A program made the position numbers and the translations under genes. This document shows positions 1-8,349 of a stretch of 26,462 bases of DNA, one piece after another. Within the stretch, counting starts at the first letter, position 1; each line of letters begins with the position of its first letter. Source of the stretch: a virus; IMG/VR virus record IMGVR_UViG_3300025133_000522, positions 1 through 26,462 of that record, one strand, 5' to 3'. Under the pieces are notes generated by a model. That model ran no database searches. It was not told where the DNA came from and worked only from the letters and a program-made list of their open reading frames with translations.

Positions 1-82
1 CTTTGAATACTGTTGATCCAGCAGTCTCGTCATCATCATTTCCTATTGTAGAGTCTTGTCTTACGTAGAAATACTTTTCCAT
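1..82 (-). CDS. Partial gene after the major capsid gene, unknown function
   Basis: Only the N-terminus (27 codons, beginning MEKYFYVRQD) lies in the window; the gene runs off the left edge. It starts at the ATG at 82 to 80, about 30 bases after the capsid stop, in the same direction. The visible residues are acidic and polar with no signal peptide. Genes here in tailed phages often encode head completion or other virion proteins, but nothing visible proves that. Confidence 0.6.
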   Translation of the reverse strand, partial: MEKYFYVRQDSTIGNDDDETAGSTVFK

Positions 83-111
83 TTTCTTATGTTTTTTTTA
101 AATGTTAATAA

Positions 112-1524
112 TTATGATTTTTTGAACAATAAGAAACGGTTAGGAGCAAATCCTTCAAAACCACGCTCAGTACGATAGTTACAACGTAACTCATCAACTT
201 GACTAGTTTTGTTTTGTAGAATAGCACCACCAGTTAACCAGTGTTCCATCTCACGAGAGTATCCGTTAGCTGCTTTGTATCTCATACGTAGCGAAGGAAT
301 CTTCTCACCAGACTTAGCATCTTTTTGTGAATCCATAGGAATACACATACCGTATCCGTTATACTTGAATCCAGCAGCACCTAACAAGTCAGGACGGTTA
401 AATAGGTCGTAAGTTTTCTTGTGGAAAGTATAACCACCACGAGAGAACGAGTTAAAACCTAAGTTTAACGCCATATCTTTGTTGTTAGCGAAAGTACCAT
501 AGTTAGCACCACCAGCAGCATAAGCTCCTTGTGCAGCTAATAAGTCATCAATATCTAAAGATAAGTTGATACCAGCGTAAAGAGCCATCTCTTTTGCACC
601 TCTATACTTGTCTAAAGACTTAACAGCAGCATCAAAGTCAGCCATTGTAATTGCTGAAGAACCAAGATCCATAGATTGACCTTTGTTTTCAATAAAATTC
701 AAAAGACCTTCTGTAGTGTGTACAGTATTAATATTTGATGAGCTACCCTCTGTGCCAGAAGCAGCATTAGTTAAAGTACCATCACCTGCAGATCCAACAA
801 TCATTGCTAATTCAGCATAATCTTGGAACCGTTGGTAAGTATCAGCCTCACCTTGTAAGTACCATAAGTAACCACCCTCAACTTTCACATAAACAGCGTT
901 AGTTGCCTCAGAACCTGAAACTACAAACGACTCCTTAATAATTTGACACTTATTAGAGTAGTGGTGAACCTTAGGTGTTAAACCATCTGGTTGACTTGTT
1001 TGCTCTGCAAAAGCGTTACCTACAACGGCAAATTCTGTATCTGCACCATTTGATGCAAATTCACCATCAGAAACATTTTTAAGAGTTATCTCATCTGGAG
1101 AGGCACTATCTGTTGTAACGTAATACATAGCCCCTGACGCTCCTAATAACAAATCTCCATCACGAGCAGCACCCTGATAGTCTGCTGTAGAGTTATCTGT
1201 ATCAGTATCAGTAGGGTCAATAATAGTTACACCACTACCGCCTCCAATAGCTGCTGTGAATGTATTATGAAGAAGAGTTTCTTCATAGTGCTCAAAAGTA
1301 CGAGCTGTTGTTTCTTTTTTAGAACCTAAAAGTTCCATAAGACCAGTAATACCTTGATTACCGTATCGTTTAATAAGTTGCTCATCAACGTCACGCTTAT
1401 GAAAAGCTGCTGAAGTATCCCCTGAAGCAATTAAGTCAGAAGAAGATACATAATTTGACGTTGTTGCAACTGCCGAACTAGATGGTGTTGCCACCATGTT
1501 AGTACCTAAACTTACTGTTGCCAT
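112..1524 (-). CDS. Major capsid protein (probable)
   Basis: This 470-residue protein probably forms the capsid shell. The call rests on size, an Ala/Ser/Thr-rich N-terminus followed by a segment like those of Bacteroidetes phage capsid proteins (DEQLIKRYGNQGITGLMELL, near residues 47-66), and gene order: terminase, portal, scaffold-like gene, then this one. It has no signal peptide or membrane segment. An insertion-like, glycine- and aspartate-rich stretch lies around residues 94-170. It follows the scaffold gene by 39 AT-rich bases and shares the promoter at 2675-2704. The HK97 fold is inferred, since no catalytic motif exists to confirm it. Confidence 0.72.
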   Translation of the reverse strand: MATVSLGTNMVATPSSSAVATTSNYVSSSDLIASGDTSAAFHKRDVDEQLIKRYGNQGITGLMELLGSKKETTARTFEHYEETLLHNTFTAAIGGGSGVTIIDPTDTDTDNSTADYQGAARDGDLLLGASGAMYYVTTDSASPDEITLKNVSDGEFASNGADTEFAVVGNAFAEQTSQPDGLTPKVHHYSNKCQIIKESFVVSGSEATNAVYVKVEGGYLWYLQGEADTYQRFQDYAELAMIVGSAGDGTLTNAASGTEGSSSNINTVHTTEGLLNFIENKGQSMDLGSSAITMADFDAAVKSLDKYRGAKEMALYAGINLSLDIDDLLAAQGAYAAGGANYGTFANNKDMALNLGFNSFSRGGYTFHKKTYDLFNRPDLLGAAGFKYNGYGMCIPMDSQKDAKSGEKIPSLRMRYKAANGYSREMEHWLTGGAILQNKTSQVDELRCNYRTERGFEGFAPNRFLLFKKS

Positions 1525-1563
1525 TTTGTTATATTTTTAAAATAAATAATTAATTTTTTTTTC

Positions 1564-2646
1564 CTAACCAAGAATTTGTCTTCTTAACAGGTCCAGAGTT
1601 GATGTTTGTTTTTGAGGAGCCTCTTGTTTATCTTGTGTAAACGAAGGGTTCTTAATCTCGTTAATTACGCTCTCTGTTCCTTTACTCCTATACTGATTAG
1701 CTACACCTCTAACAATCTTGTCGATGTTATTTAAAATGTACATATCTGTATTAAGAGCGTCAAAGTCCCAGCTACCTGCTTGATCTACATACTTATCGAA
1801 AAAGTTTTCTAGATTAGAATTATGACCTATAATCTCCTGTCGAGCCTCGTCATCCAAATTGTAGACGTACTCTTCCCCTTTGTCGTTCATCGAAAAAGAT
1901 AAACCTTCAAGGTCGTTGACTGTAGATTCCATTTTACTAATCCATTCCCCTCTTTCTGCTTCAGATACTCCAGGATCAGTTGCTTCTGCTTGTACGGGCA
2001 TAGCATAATCCTCTTTCACCTTATTAAAGTAATCTCTAGCAGCTTTAGCGTCTTTAGAAAGTTGAACCTTACCAGCGTTGGTTTCCCTTGCACTAAACCC
2101 TTCTGTGTCCGTTTTATAAGTCTCTGCAACATAATCATTTAACTCTGCATCAGTTAAATTAGGGTTTTCTAATTTTAAAAACTCCTTTATTACAGCGTTA
2201 TCAGACACGTCAGATAAATCAACACTCTGAGTATTCAGGTAATCTTGTACGGTACGACCAGTATTCTTAACATACTCGTTAATAACTTGAAGCTGTTCGC
2301 TTGCAAAGTCATTGCTTTCTGTTGAACTCTGTTCGGTTCCAAAATCATCAAGTGATGTTACGTCTCGCCCAAGCTTCTCGCTAAGGTATTTGAAAACAGC
2401 TTCATCATTAATGCCCTCCTGTTCAGGTTGCTGACTAGTCTCAGGTTGTTCCTCGCTAGTAGTCTCTTCAGTATTTAAAGAACTCTCTCCTGTTAAATCT
2501 ATAATATCTGATCTCTCTTCAATTATAGGTTCATTTGATTCAACCGCTTGGTTTTCATCACCAGTCAAATCAACAATATTTTGTTGTTGTTGGGGTTGTT
2601 CAATTTCTCCCCCAAACTTTTTTACTAATTCTTCTCTTATATCCAT
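1564..2646 (-). CDS. Scaffolding-like acidic protein
   Basis: This 360-residue protein sits between portal and major capsid genes, the usual place of a head scaffold. It is acidic and rich in Glu, Gln and Ser in the first 110 residues, with little sign of a compact fold there, and is charged and helical later, as scaffolds are. The short motif I[VI]DLTG[DE] occurs twice, near residues 24-30 and 48-54, and may be a repeated docking peptide. No protease motif (Ser-His or ClpP type) is visible, so a scaffold-protease fusion is not supported. The ATG at 2646 lies 29 bases downstream of a consensus promoter box. Confidence 0.6.
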   Translation of the reverse strand: MDIREELVKKFGGEIEQPQQQQNIVDLTGDENQAVESNEPIIEERSDIIDLTGESSLNTEETTSEEQPETSQQPEQEGINDEAVFKYLSEKLGRDVTSLDDFGTEQSSTESNDFASEQLQVINEYVKNTGRTVQDYLNTQSVDLSDVSDNAVIKEFLKLENPNLTDAELNDYVAETYKTDTEGFSARETNAGKVQLSKDAKAARDYFNKVKEDYAMPVQAEATDPGVSEAERGEWISKMESTVNDLEGLSFSMNDKGEEYVYNLDDEARQEIIGHNSNLENFFDKYVDQAGSWDFDALNTDMYILNNIDKIVRGVANQYRSKGTESVINEIKNPSFTQDKQEAPQKQTSTLDLLRRQILG

Positions 2647-2674
2647 GTCAATTAAATTTACTTAGTCTATTTCG

Positions 2675-2704
2675 CAAATATAACGATTTTATTTAAAACC
2701 GCAA
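2675..2704 (-). promoter_or_regulatory. Consensus Bacteroidetes promoter for scaffold and capsid genes
   Basis: On the minus strand TTG (2704-2702) is followed by 19 bases and TATATTTG (2682-2675). This matches the Bacteroidetes primary sigma-factor consensus TTG, spacer, TAnnTTTG. The scaffold ATG is 29 bases downstream. The site lies just beyond the portal stop codon (2707-2709), so it should add transcription to scaffold and capsid over the upstream late transcript. Confidence 0.65.
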
Positions 2705-2706
2705 TA

Positions 2707-5103
2707 TTATTTTTCTATTTCTTTCTCCTCACCTAAAGGACCTCTATTACCCTCTCTCTGTTCTATCATTTGAGATTGGTTTATAGCAGACTGTTGTTGA
2801 ACATTCTGTCTAACGTCTCCTTGAATAAACGCAGCACCTTCTTTCCCAAGGTTGCCAAGTTCTATCTCTCTTAAACGTCTTTCGTGTTGAGCCTGTTCAA
2901 ACTGCTCTTTAAGTTGATAATCCAGTTGCTTTAACTGCATATCTGCCTGAGCTTTAGCCTGAACCCTAGCTTGCTCTATCTGCATCTCTACCTCTAGCTC
3001 TTGCTGCTTTAATTGTGCAGCTTGCTGTGCTGATTGCTGTTGTAGCATAGCGTTTTGCTCAGAGGCTTGTTGTGCTAAGGCTTGCTGCTCTTTTTGATAC
3101 TTTCCTCTACGAAGGATAAGCATTTGATTAGCCATCTTGATATTCTTAATAGACCTAATCATTATAGCGTCCTCAAGTCTTAACTCTTTCTGAGCTAAAG
3201 AAACCTGAATATTCTGCTCCATTATCTGCTTCTCTTCCTCATCGGGTGCTACATCTAAAGTAATACCAAACTCGTGTATAGATAGCTTTTTCATCATGTC
3301 TATACTCTTCATAGAAGTTTCCCCTATGACGTTTGCATACATACCATGAAGACCTTTAAAGTTTATTAGGTCTTGCATACGAATTGTAATACTTTGAGAT
3401 ATACGCTTAGTAACATTAAGGTAGGCATCGTTAATATCACGAGTTGCGTTATTAGAAGCTAATAAGGCTAACTTCTGAACACCCACCAAAGCTTCGCTAG
3501 ATGGTTGAGAAGCGTCACGAGCTTCGTTAACCCCAGTAACGTCACGTATCATCTGAAGATTGTGTTGATATACGTTAATAAGAGTACCAAAGTCTCTACC
3601 AATACCGTTTTCTAACTCTTGAATAGGCATAGCCCCTGTCATCTGACCCTCATCGTCTATCCTTCGATAGTATATGTTACCAGTTTGATCGTAGATTTCC
3701 TGAAGTTCCATAGGGGTAAATGTTCCCCCATCACCTTTAGATACGTTCTCCAAAGACCCAACTTCAAACGCTGCACCCTTAGGTCTAGCTTTTGCTAGTA
3801 CGTGTTGTATCTTAACGTGTGCTAACTGTATTTGGTCAGCAAAAGGAATCATTCTATCAACTAAAGAACGAGACTTCATTTTATAAAGATTCGGTTGATA
3901 AACGATATATGACAATCTCGTTTCAGATAGGTTAGACTTAGATCTAGCCATGTCGCTTTTTAACCCGTAATTAAAGATATAATCTGTACCTGTAATATAT
4001 TTACCTGTATATACAACCTTAACAGTAGAGCCTATGTTTTCTCTTTTTGTTTTAGACTTCTTAGGAGCTTTATAGTTGGAAGCTTTTTTATTTACGGAGT
4101 ATCCTCCATGTTTGTTTTCCTTCTTTTCGTAATTTAAGTTATGACTCGTAATAAACTCAGCATCTAATATATTAACACTAAATTTATCATAGTCATAAGT
4201 GTCTTGCCCACTTTCGTAATAAGCTGTAGTGCTAAAAGTCATTGGGTTGTTATTTTTCCCTGCGTACTCTGTAGCTATTTTAATATAATCCTCTTCACTA
4301 AACTCATCACCTGCTTGCATCTTAAGGTCAGCAATAGTTATAGAGTAAACTTCTCCAGCGTGTCGTATGTTTTTAAAGTCTGATTTAGCAGAGTAAGATG
4401 TTATAAGATTAGCAGGGTCTACATGACGAATCTTCACACCTTCAGTTTGGGATAAATCTGTCTTAGCAGCACAGATACCTAAAACAACAAGGTCACGAAT
4501 CATAGATCTCTTAACCTCGTCAAAATCGTTAATATCTAAGGTGTACTCTATGGCTTTTTCTAAAGCTATCTCTACATTCTGTTTGTAGTTAAGAGCCATA
4601 AACATCTCCACCTCTTCAGAGGTTTCTGCAATAAATCCTTTAGGGGATAATGGTATACCTGTCTCGTCCTCTAAGTTTTCTACAAAATCTTTATTAATCA
4701 TGTCACCATATAGCTTCTTCTTCTTTGCCATCCTTTCATTAGCAGCAATAGGATCTATAGATTTAGCCTTTACATCGTACTCTTGATTAACCATACCGTT
4801 AACGATAACATCAACGAATTTAGGGATTATAGATACAGGAGTCCAATCTATATTGAGGTATGAGGAATCTCCCTGAACGTCTAATAAGTCCTTATACTTA
4901 CCTACGTCTTGATTACCCTCAGAATAACTTCTATTCCTAGCGTACCTAGCTTTGAGGTCTTTGAAGTATACGTCACCATTATTCTTCCACTCTTGGTACA
5001 TAGTCCTGAAGTATTCAAGACCGTACTGATTGGTAGCTTTCTCTTCGTTTGTAGACAAAGGAGATGGATAACCGTTTATTTTATTTTTGCTGCTATCAAA
5101 CAT
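2707..5103 (-). CDS. Portal protein
   Basis: At 798 residues this is a large portal, the dodecameric ring at the capsid vertex through which DNA is packaged. Support comes from its position directly after the large terminase, its length, and sequence patterns of large Bacteroidetes phage portals: a helical N-terminal part, a central beta-rich part, and a stretch near residues 500-560 ending in DVTGVNEARDASQPSSEA, where portal proteins commonly have a conserved TG.NEA/S motif. The last 150 residues are Gln/Ala/Glu-rich and predicted coiled coil, as in portals with long C-terminal barrels. The start is 2 bases after the terminase stop. Confidence 0.82.
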   Translation of the reverse strand: MFDSSKNKINGYPSPLSTNEEKATNQYGLEYFRTMYQEWKNNGDVYFKDLKARYARNRSYSEGNQDVGKYKDLLDVQGDSSYLNIDWTPVSIIPKFVDVIVNGMVNQEYDVKAKSIDPIAANERMAKKKKLYGDMINKDFVENLEDETGIPLSPKGFIAETSEEVEMFMALNYKQNVEIALEKAIEYTLDINDFDEVKRSMIRDLVVLGICAAKTDLSQTEGVKIRHVDPANLITSYSAKSDFKNIRHAGEVYSITIADLKMQAGDEFSEEDYIKIATEYAGKNNNPMTFSTTAYYESGQDTYDYDKFSVNILDAEFITSHNLNYEKKENKHGGYSVNKKASNYKAPKKSKTKRENIGSTVKVVYTGKYITGTDYIFNYGLKSDMARSKSNLSETRLSYIVYQPNLYKMKSRSLVDRMIPFADQIQLAHVKIQHVLAKARPKGAAFEVGSLENVSKGDGGTFTPMELQEIYDQTGNIYYRRIDDEGQMTGAMPIQELENGIGRDFGTLINVYQHNLQMIRDVTGVNEARDASQPSSEALVGVQKLALLASNNATRDINDAYLNVTKRISQSITIRMQDLINFKGLHGMYANVIGETSMKSIDMMKKLSIHEFGITLDVAPDEEEKQIMEQNIQVSLAQKELRLEDAIMIRSIKNIKMANQMLILRRGKYQKEQQALAQQASEQNAMLQQQSAQQAAQLKQQELEVEMQIEQARVQAKAQADMQLKQLDYQLKEQFEQAQHERRLREIELGNLGKEGAAFIQGDVRQNVQQQSAINQSQMIEQREGNRGPLGEEKEIEK

Positions 5104-5105
5104 AA

Positions 5106-7184
5106 TTAATTTATTTTTTTACTGGACATTCCCCTATTGCTATATCTTTTAACTAAAGGAGATGACACTTTAAATTCTTTTTTTGGTTTAACATATTTCT
5201 GAGAGGCTAGTAAAGCTAATGATGACGATATACTAGCATCGTACTTCGTTCTATTATCTATTTCAAATCTACTCCAATCATCTAAAAGAGTGTTAAAATA
5301 ACACCTTCCCATTTCTCCTGTATCAACATTATAGCCAACATGATCGTATATATACGTTGCTATTGCTTCTGCCTGAGCGTTTATTACTGCTGCACCAGAT
5401 CCTGGCACACCCTTTGTTTTTTGCTTTCCTCTACTCCACTCTGTATGAGTCATATCTGGTCTGTCCATCAAATACTCATAATAACCTCTATTCTCAAAGT
5501 ACTTTAATATACCAACTTTATTATTCTCCACCAACACCTGACACCCGTAGAAGACACACATCTTAATCATGTCCTCGTAAAATATTTCCGCTTTAGGCGG
5601 TCTATTAATATACTCACACACAAACTGCATAGACGCATCGCTTGCCATACTAAACTTATGAAAAACGTGAGCAGAAGCATCAGATCTCCTACCATCAGTA
5701 GTGGTGTCGTGATCATAAGGGTCACAACCTGCAACCAAGCTGTCTGATCTTCCAGGGAACTTCTTACTGAACCTAGAAGAGATAATATTTTGGTTTTGTA
5801 ATTCTGGAACCCAGCTAATTTCCCACTTGCCTTTTCTGTGAGGTATCCAAATAACTTCGCTATCTTGTACCCCATTCTTCCAGACAAACTCTCCTCTTGT
5901 TGTTGTTGCATTATTTACCTCGTTATAATCCATTTGTTGATATATCCTTTCAACGTCAAAGATACAACTTTGTGTGTCATTTCTAAACGCTTCCTCTACA
6001 GTAAAAGGAAATTGCCTTTTGAATTCCGATAAAGCTACCGTATCATTCTTTAAAGCGTCTCTTCTGTTTTGAATATAATCCTTAGCCCCAACGTCTATTA
6101 GCATCTCGTCAATTCCCATAACTGGCTTCTTAGGGGTATCCATAATAGAGTAACCATACTCGTCAATAAACCCTTCTAAGTTGTCAAACGCAGGAATAAA
6201 TAACCTATATAAACCACTCTTAGTTCTACCATTAAGGTCCTTATCTCCCATGTCAGAGTTGTAGAATATATCTTTAAATTCTGCCCCACCATCTTGCTGC
6301 TTATTAGCAGTAGAACCCATCATACACTTCCCTACAACCTTTCTACCTAAGAGTAAACAGGTTTGAGTAACACCCCAGTTTTTCTTTATAGAGTTTTGAC
6401 CTGTCCACTTACCAGCCTCATCATGTACCAGAAGTTTAAGCTTCATACCATCATAACTGTTGTCGGCAGTGTTTCTCCAGTCTATCGTAGAGTTTAAAGC
6501 TTCAGACTTTTCTATATGCTTCTGATTCTTCGTTATCTTCTTTGCTGGCTCTCTAAAGGCTAACTCTACACGAGGATTACTAGAACCATCTTGTATGGGC
6601 TGGAAGAAAAACGGATAGTTCCTATATATACGAACTACCTTATCAGTAAACATTGTTTTAGCATCAGACCCAGTTTTAGACAACAACCCAAAATTACTAT
6701 CGTAAACCTGAGTAGCTTGATTAACTATCTCACTACTTGCCATGTATGAGAACCCACTACGTCTGTTCTTAAGAAAACACATTCCGTAAGAGTTCTTATC
6801 TAGCTTACACGCTTCCCAAAAAATAAAGAACGTCCTGTTAGCGTCCCTATAATCAGGGAAACCAACGTCAATTTTACTCCACTGGATAAACATATAATGA
6901 GATCCAGTTATATAGGTAGGGACTCCGTTATTAAAAAACCAAAGCCCTTCTCTCCTTCTTCTAAACTCCTCGTCTATATAATCTACATAGTCAGAGGCAG
7001 ACTCTCTTGTTAGCCCGACTGGTGCGTTCTCCCTAGTCCACTTTTGCTTAGACTTAGGAAGGTTATGATAAAGTATATCCTTTTTAAGTCGTGGTTTTTT
7101 AGGTAACACAATCTTTAAGTTGTCAAACTCTAAGATCTCGCCCTCACTTCCCTCTATTAGATATATCGTATCACTTTTTTGCAT
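5106..7184 (-). CDS. terL: Terminase large subunit
   Basis: This is the DNA-packaging motor ATPase and headful nuclease (692 residues from the ATG at 7184; an upstream in-frame TTG at 7196 is less likely). The N-terminal ATPase has a deviant Walker A (KNRRSGFS, residues 139-146) and Walker B LLVHDEAG (251-258; D255, E256). The C-terminal RNase H-like nuclease shows D488 in AGCDPYD, E553 in LVEN and D649 in YDAS, the expected acidic triad. YITGSHYMFIQW (91-102) and FPFTVEEAF (392-400) resemble crAss-like/Cellulophaga phage terminases. It overlaps the preceding small gene by 14 bases, suggesting coupled translation. Confidence 0.92.
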   Translation of the reverse strand: MQKSDTIYLIEGSEGEILEFDNLKIVLPKKPRLKKDILYHNLPKSKQKWTRENAPVGLTRESASDYVDYIDEEFRRRREGLWFFNNGVPTYITGSHYMFIQWSKIDVGFPDYRDANRTFFIFWEACKLDKNSYGMCFLKNRRSGFSYMASSEIVNQATQVYDSNFGLLSKTGSDAKTMFTDKVVRIYRNYPFFFQPIQDGSSNPRVELAFREPAKKITKNQKHIEKSEALNSTIDWRNTADNSYDGMKLKLLVHDEAGKWTGQNSIKKNWGVTQTCLLLGRKVVGKCMMGSTANKQQDGGAEFKDIFYNSDMGDKDLNGRTKSGLYRLFIPAFDNLEGFIDEYGYSIMDTPKKPVMGIDEMLIDVGAKDYIQNRRDALKNDTVALSEFKRQFPFTVEEAFRNDTQSCIFDVERIYQQMDYNEVNNATTTRGEFVWKNGVQDSEVIWIPHRKGKWEISWVPELQNQNIISSRFSKKFPGRSDSLVAGCDPYDHDTTTDGRRSDASAHVFHKFSMASDASMQFVCEYINRPPKAEIFYEDMIKMCVFYGCQVLVENNKVGILKYFENRGYYEYLMDRPDMTHTEWSRGKQKTKGVPGSGAAVINAQAEAIATYIYDHVGYNVDTGEMGRCYFNTLLDDWSRFEIDNRTKYDASISSSLALLASQKYVKPKKEFKVSSPLVKRYSNRGMSSKKIN

Positions 7185-7458
7185 ACCTCTCAGCAAAAGA
7201 ACCTTTAAAATCTTTCTTCTCTTCTATCAGGGATTCCCCCTCTTTAATTCTATCCTCAAGGTTTTTAATACCTAAAAGGATTTCCTGACAATCCTCGAAG
7301 CACTCTCTTTTAGCTTTAATAGCTTGTCTTCTCTTAGCATCGTCCTCTTCTATCAAAGGCTTACCTATCTCTTCTATCAGAAGGTCAACAGCACCTTTAC
7401 TAGCCTCTATTAACTTCTCTAAAGTTTCAAGGGCATAATTTTTATTATCAGACTTCAT
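7171..7458 (-). CDS. Small helical protein, possible terminase small subunit
   Basis: This 95-residue protein begins at the ATG at 7458; a longer reading from TTG at 7476 is less likely. It is highly charged and almost entirely helical, with a probable coiled coil across residues 30-80 (heptad-like LLIEEIG, ILLGIKNLEDRI). Its stop overlaps the terminase start and its start overlaps the end of the co-chaperonin-like gene by 11 bases. A helical, charged small protein just before terL fits a small terminase subunit, but no DNA-binding helix-turn-helix is evident, so this role is a positional inference. Confidence 0.45.
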   Translation of the reverse strand: MKSDNKNYALETLEKLIEASKGAVDLLIEEIGKPLIEEDDAKRRQAIKAKRECFEDCQEILLGIKNLEDRIKEGESLIEEKKDFKGSFAERYAKK

Positions 7459-8017
7459 ACTTACAAAGAACGTCAAAGTTACGCATACGAAGAAGCTTTC
7501 TTCCGTCTATATCCATGTCGTACTCAGAGTTCTCGCTCCACATAATTCTATCTCCTTCATTAACCCCTTGTTCCTTCATCCAGTCATTAATAATAACTGC
7601 TTTTCCATGTAGCTCCACCTCAGAGGCAGATGTTTCCAAAAATATGCCAGAATCTGACTTTTCTGGCTCTTTCATTTCCTGCTCCATAAAGTTCCACACA
7701 CCTACTGGTATATATTCCTCCCCTCTTTTGATAAGGTATATCTGCTCTAAAAAAGCTTGATATATATTCTCCTTATCTGCGTGTTTTACAAGATTTACAG
7801 GTGTCGCTATAAAGTGGTGAAACCAAACCTTATCACCCTCCTGTATACCTGAATCTTTAGTATCTTGCATTGGAGTTTTATAAACAGTACCATACTGTCT
7901 TGCTAACTTCATAGGATCGTAAGAGGTATCTCTATACAATTCCTTACCGTTTAGCATTATAGTATCTTCTGTTTCTTTTTCTACCTCTATCCAGAATACG
8001 TCTTTAATTGGCTTCAT
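7448..8017 (-). CDS. Tandem GroES-like co-chaperonin
   Basis: The 189-residue protein reads as two GroES (Cpn10) domains in one chain. In domain 2 (about 106-189), KSDSGIFL (120-127) matches the GroES mobile loop with its GroEL-binding hydrophobic tripeptide. VNEGDRIMW (152-160) and IDGRKLLRMRNFDVL (170-184) match the usual GroES C-terminal pattern of VGD-V-F, then a KIDGEELLIMRESDIL-like strand. Domain 1 (1-105) repeats this: TIML (19-22) as mobile loop, YGTVYKT (42-48), then IQEGDKVWF (58-66). Phage co-chaperonins such as T4 gp31 work with host GroEL to fold the capsid protein, and this gene lies in the head operon. Whether both loops bind GroEL is unknown. Confidence 0.72.
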   Translation of the reverse strand: MKPIKDVFWIEVEKETEDTIMLNGKELYRDTSYDPMKLARQYGTVYKTPMQDTKDSGIQEGDKVWFHHFIATPVNLVKHADKENIYQAFLEQIYLIKRGEEYIPVGVWNFMEQEMKEPEKSDSGIFLETSASEVELHGKAVIINDWMKEQGVNEGDRIMWSENSEYDMDIDGRKLLRMRNFDVLCKYEV

Positions 8018-8037
8018 TTTTTTTCTTGTCTTTAAAT

Positions 8038-8313
8038 TTACTTAACCTCGTACTCTTCTAGTACGTCAGTATTATATTCTATCGCTGTGGGTTGAGAGAA
8101 AAATCTCTTCCAAGGTCTAGAAAACTCTTCATTTTCTTTTTTTACGTACACATCATATACTACCTGTTGATGCTTGTACCATGCTGCCTCATCTTGGATG
8201 ATGGCTGTAACTCTTAAAGAACCTCCCAACATTCGCTGACCTACTTGGTAAGTCAATCCTTGTTTTAAGTCCCCTATAGTTATCTTCCTAATAATAGGGT
8301 TTATTGCTTCCAT
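8038..8313 (-). CDS. Small protein of unknown function
   Basis: I do not recognise this 91-residue protein. It is soluble, with a probable beta-rich middle (LTYQVGQRMLGGSLRVTAII) and an aromatic, basic patch (RPWKRFF, near residues 67-73). It lies in the late operon between the fibre-like gene and the co-chaperonin-like gene, 20 bases from the latter. The ATG at 8313 directly follows an (AAATT)n tract on the minus strand. Confidence 0.6.
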   Translation of the reverse strand: MEAINPIIRKITIGDLKQGLTYQVGQRMLGGSLRVTAIIQDEAAWYKHQQVVYDVYVKKENEEFSRPWKRFFSQPTAIEYNTDVLEEYEVK

Positions 8314-8337
8314 TTAATTTAATTTAATTTAATTTAC
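8312..8337 (-). repeat. Short tandem repeat (TTTAA) before a start codon
   Basis: Nearly five copies of TTTAA (plus strand) occupy the leader of the 8038-8313 gene. On the coding strand this is an A-rich AAATT run ending at the ATG. A-rich leaders promote initiation in Bacteroidetes; slippage could alter the leader length. Confidence 0.6.
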
Positions 8338-8349
8338 TCTTTATTACTT

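Noticed and set aside
1564-2646. SUMO-interaction-like motif (VDLT) in the scaffold
   Set aside because: SUMO is eukaryotic; the resemblance is chance in an acidic, hydrophobic peptide.
5567-5911. A minus-strand frame of 114 codons inside the terminase gene
   Set aside because: The terminase frame there has catalytic motifs; this is an out-of-frame shadow.
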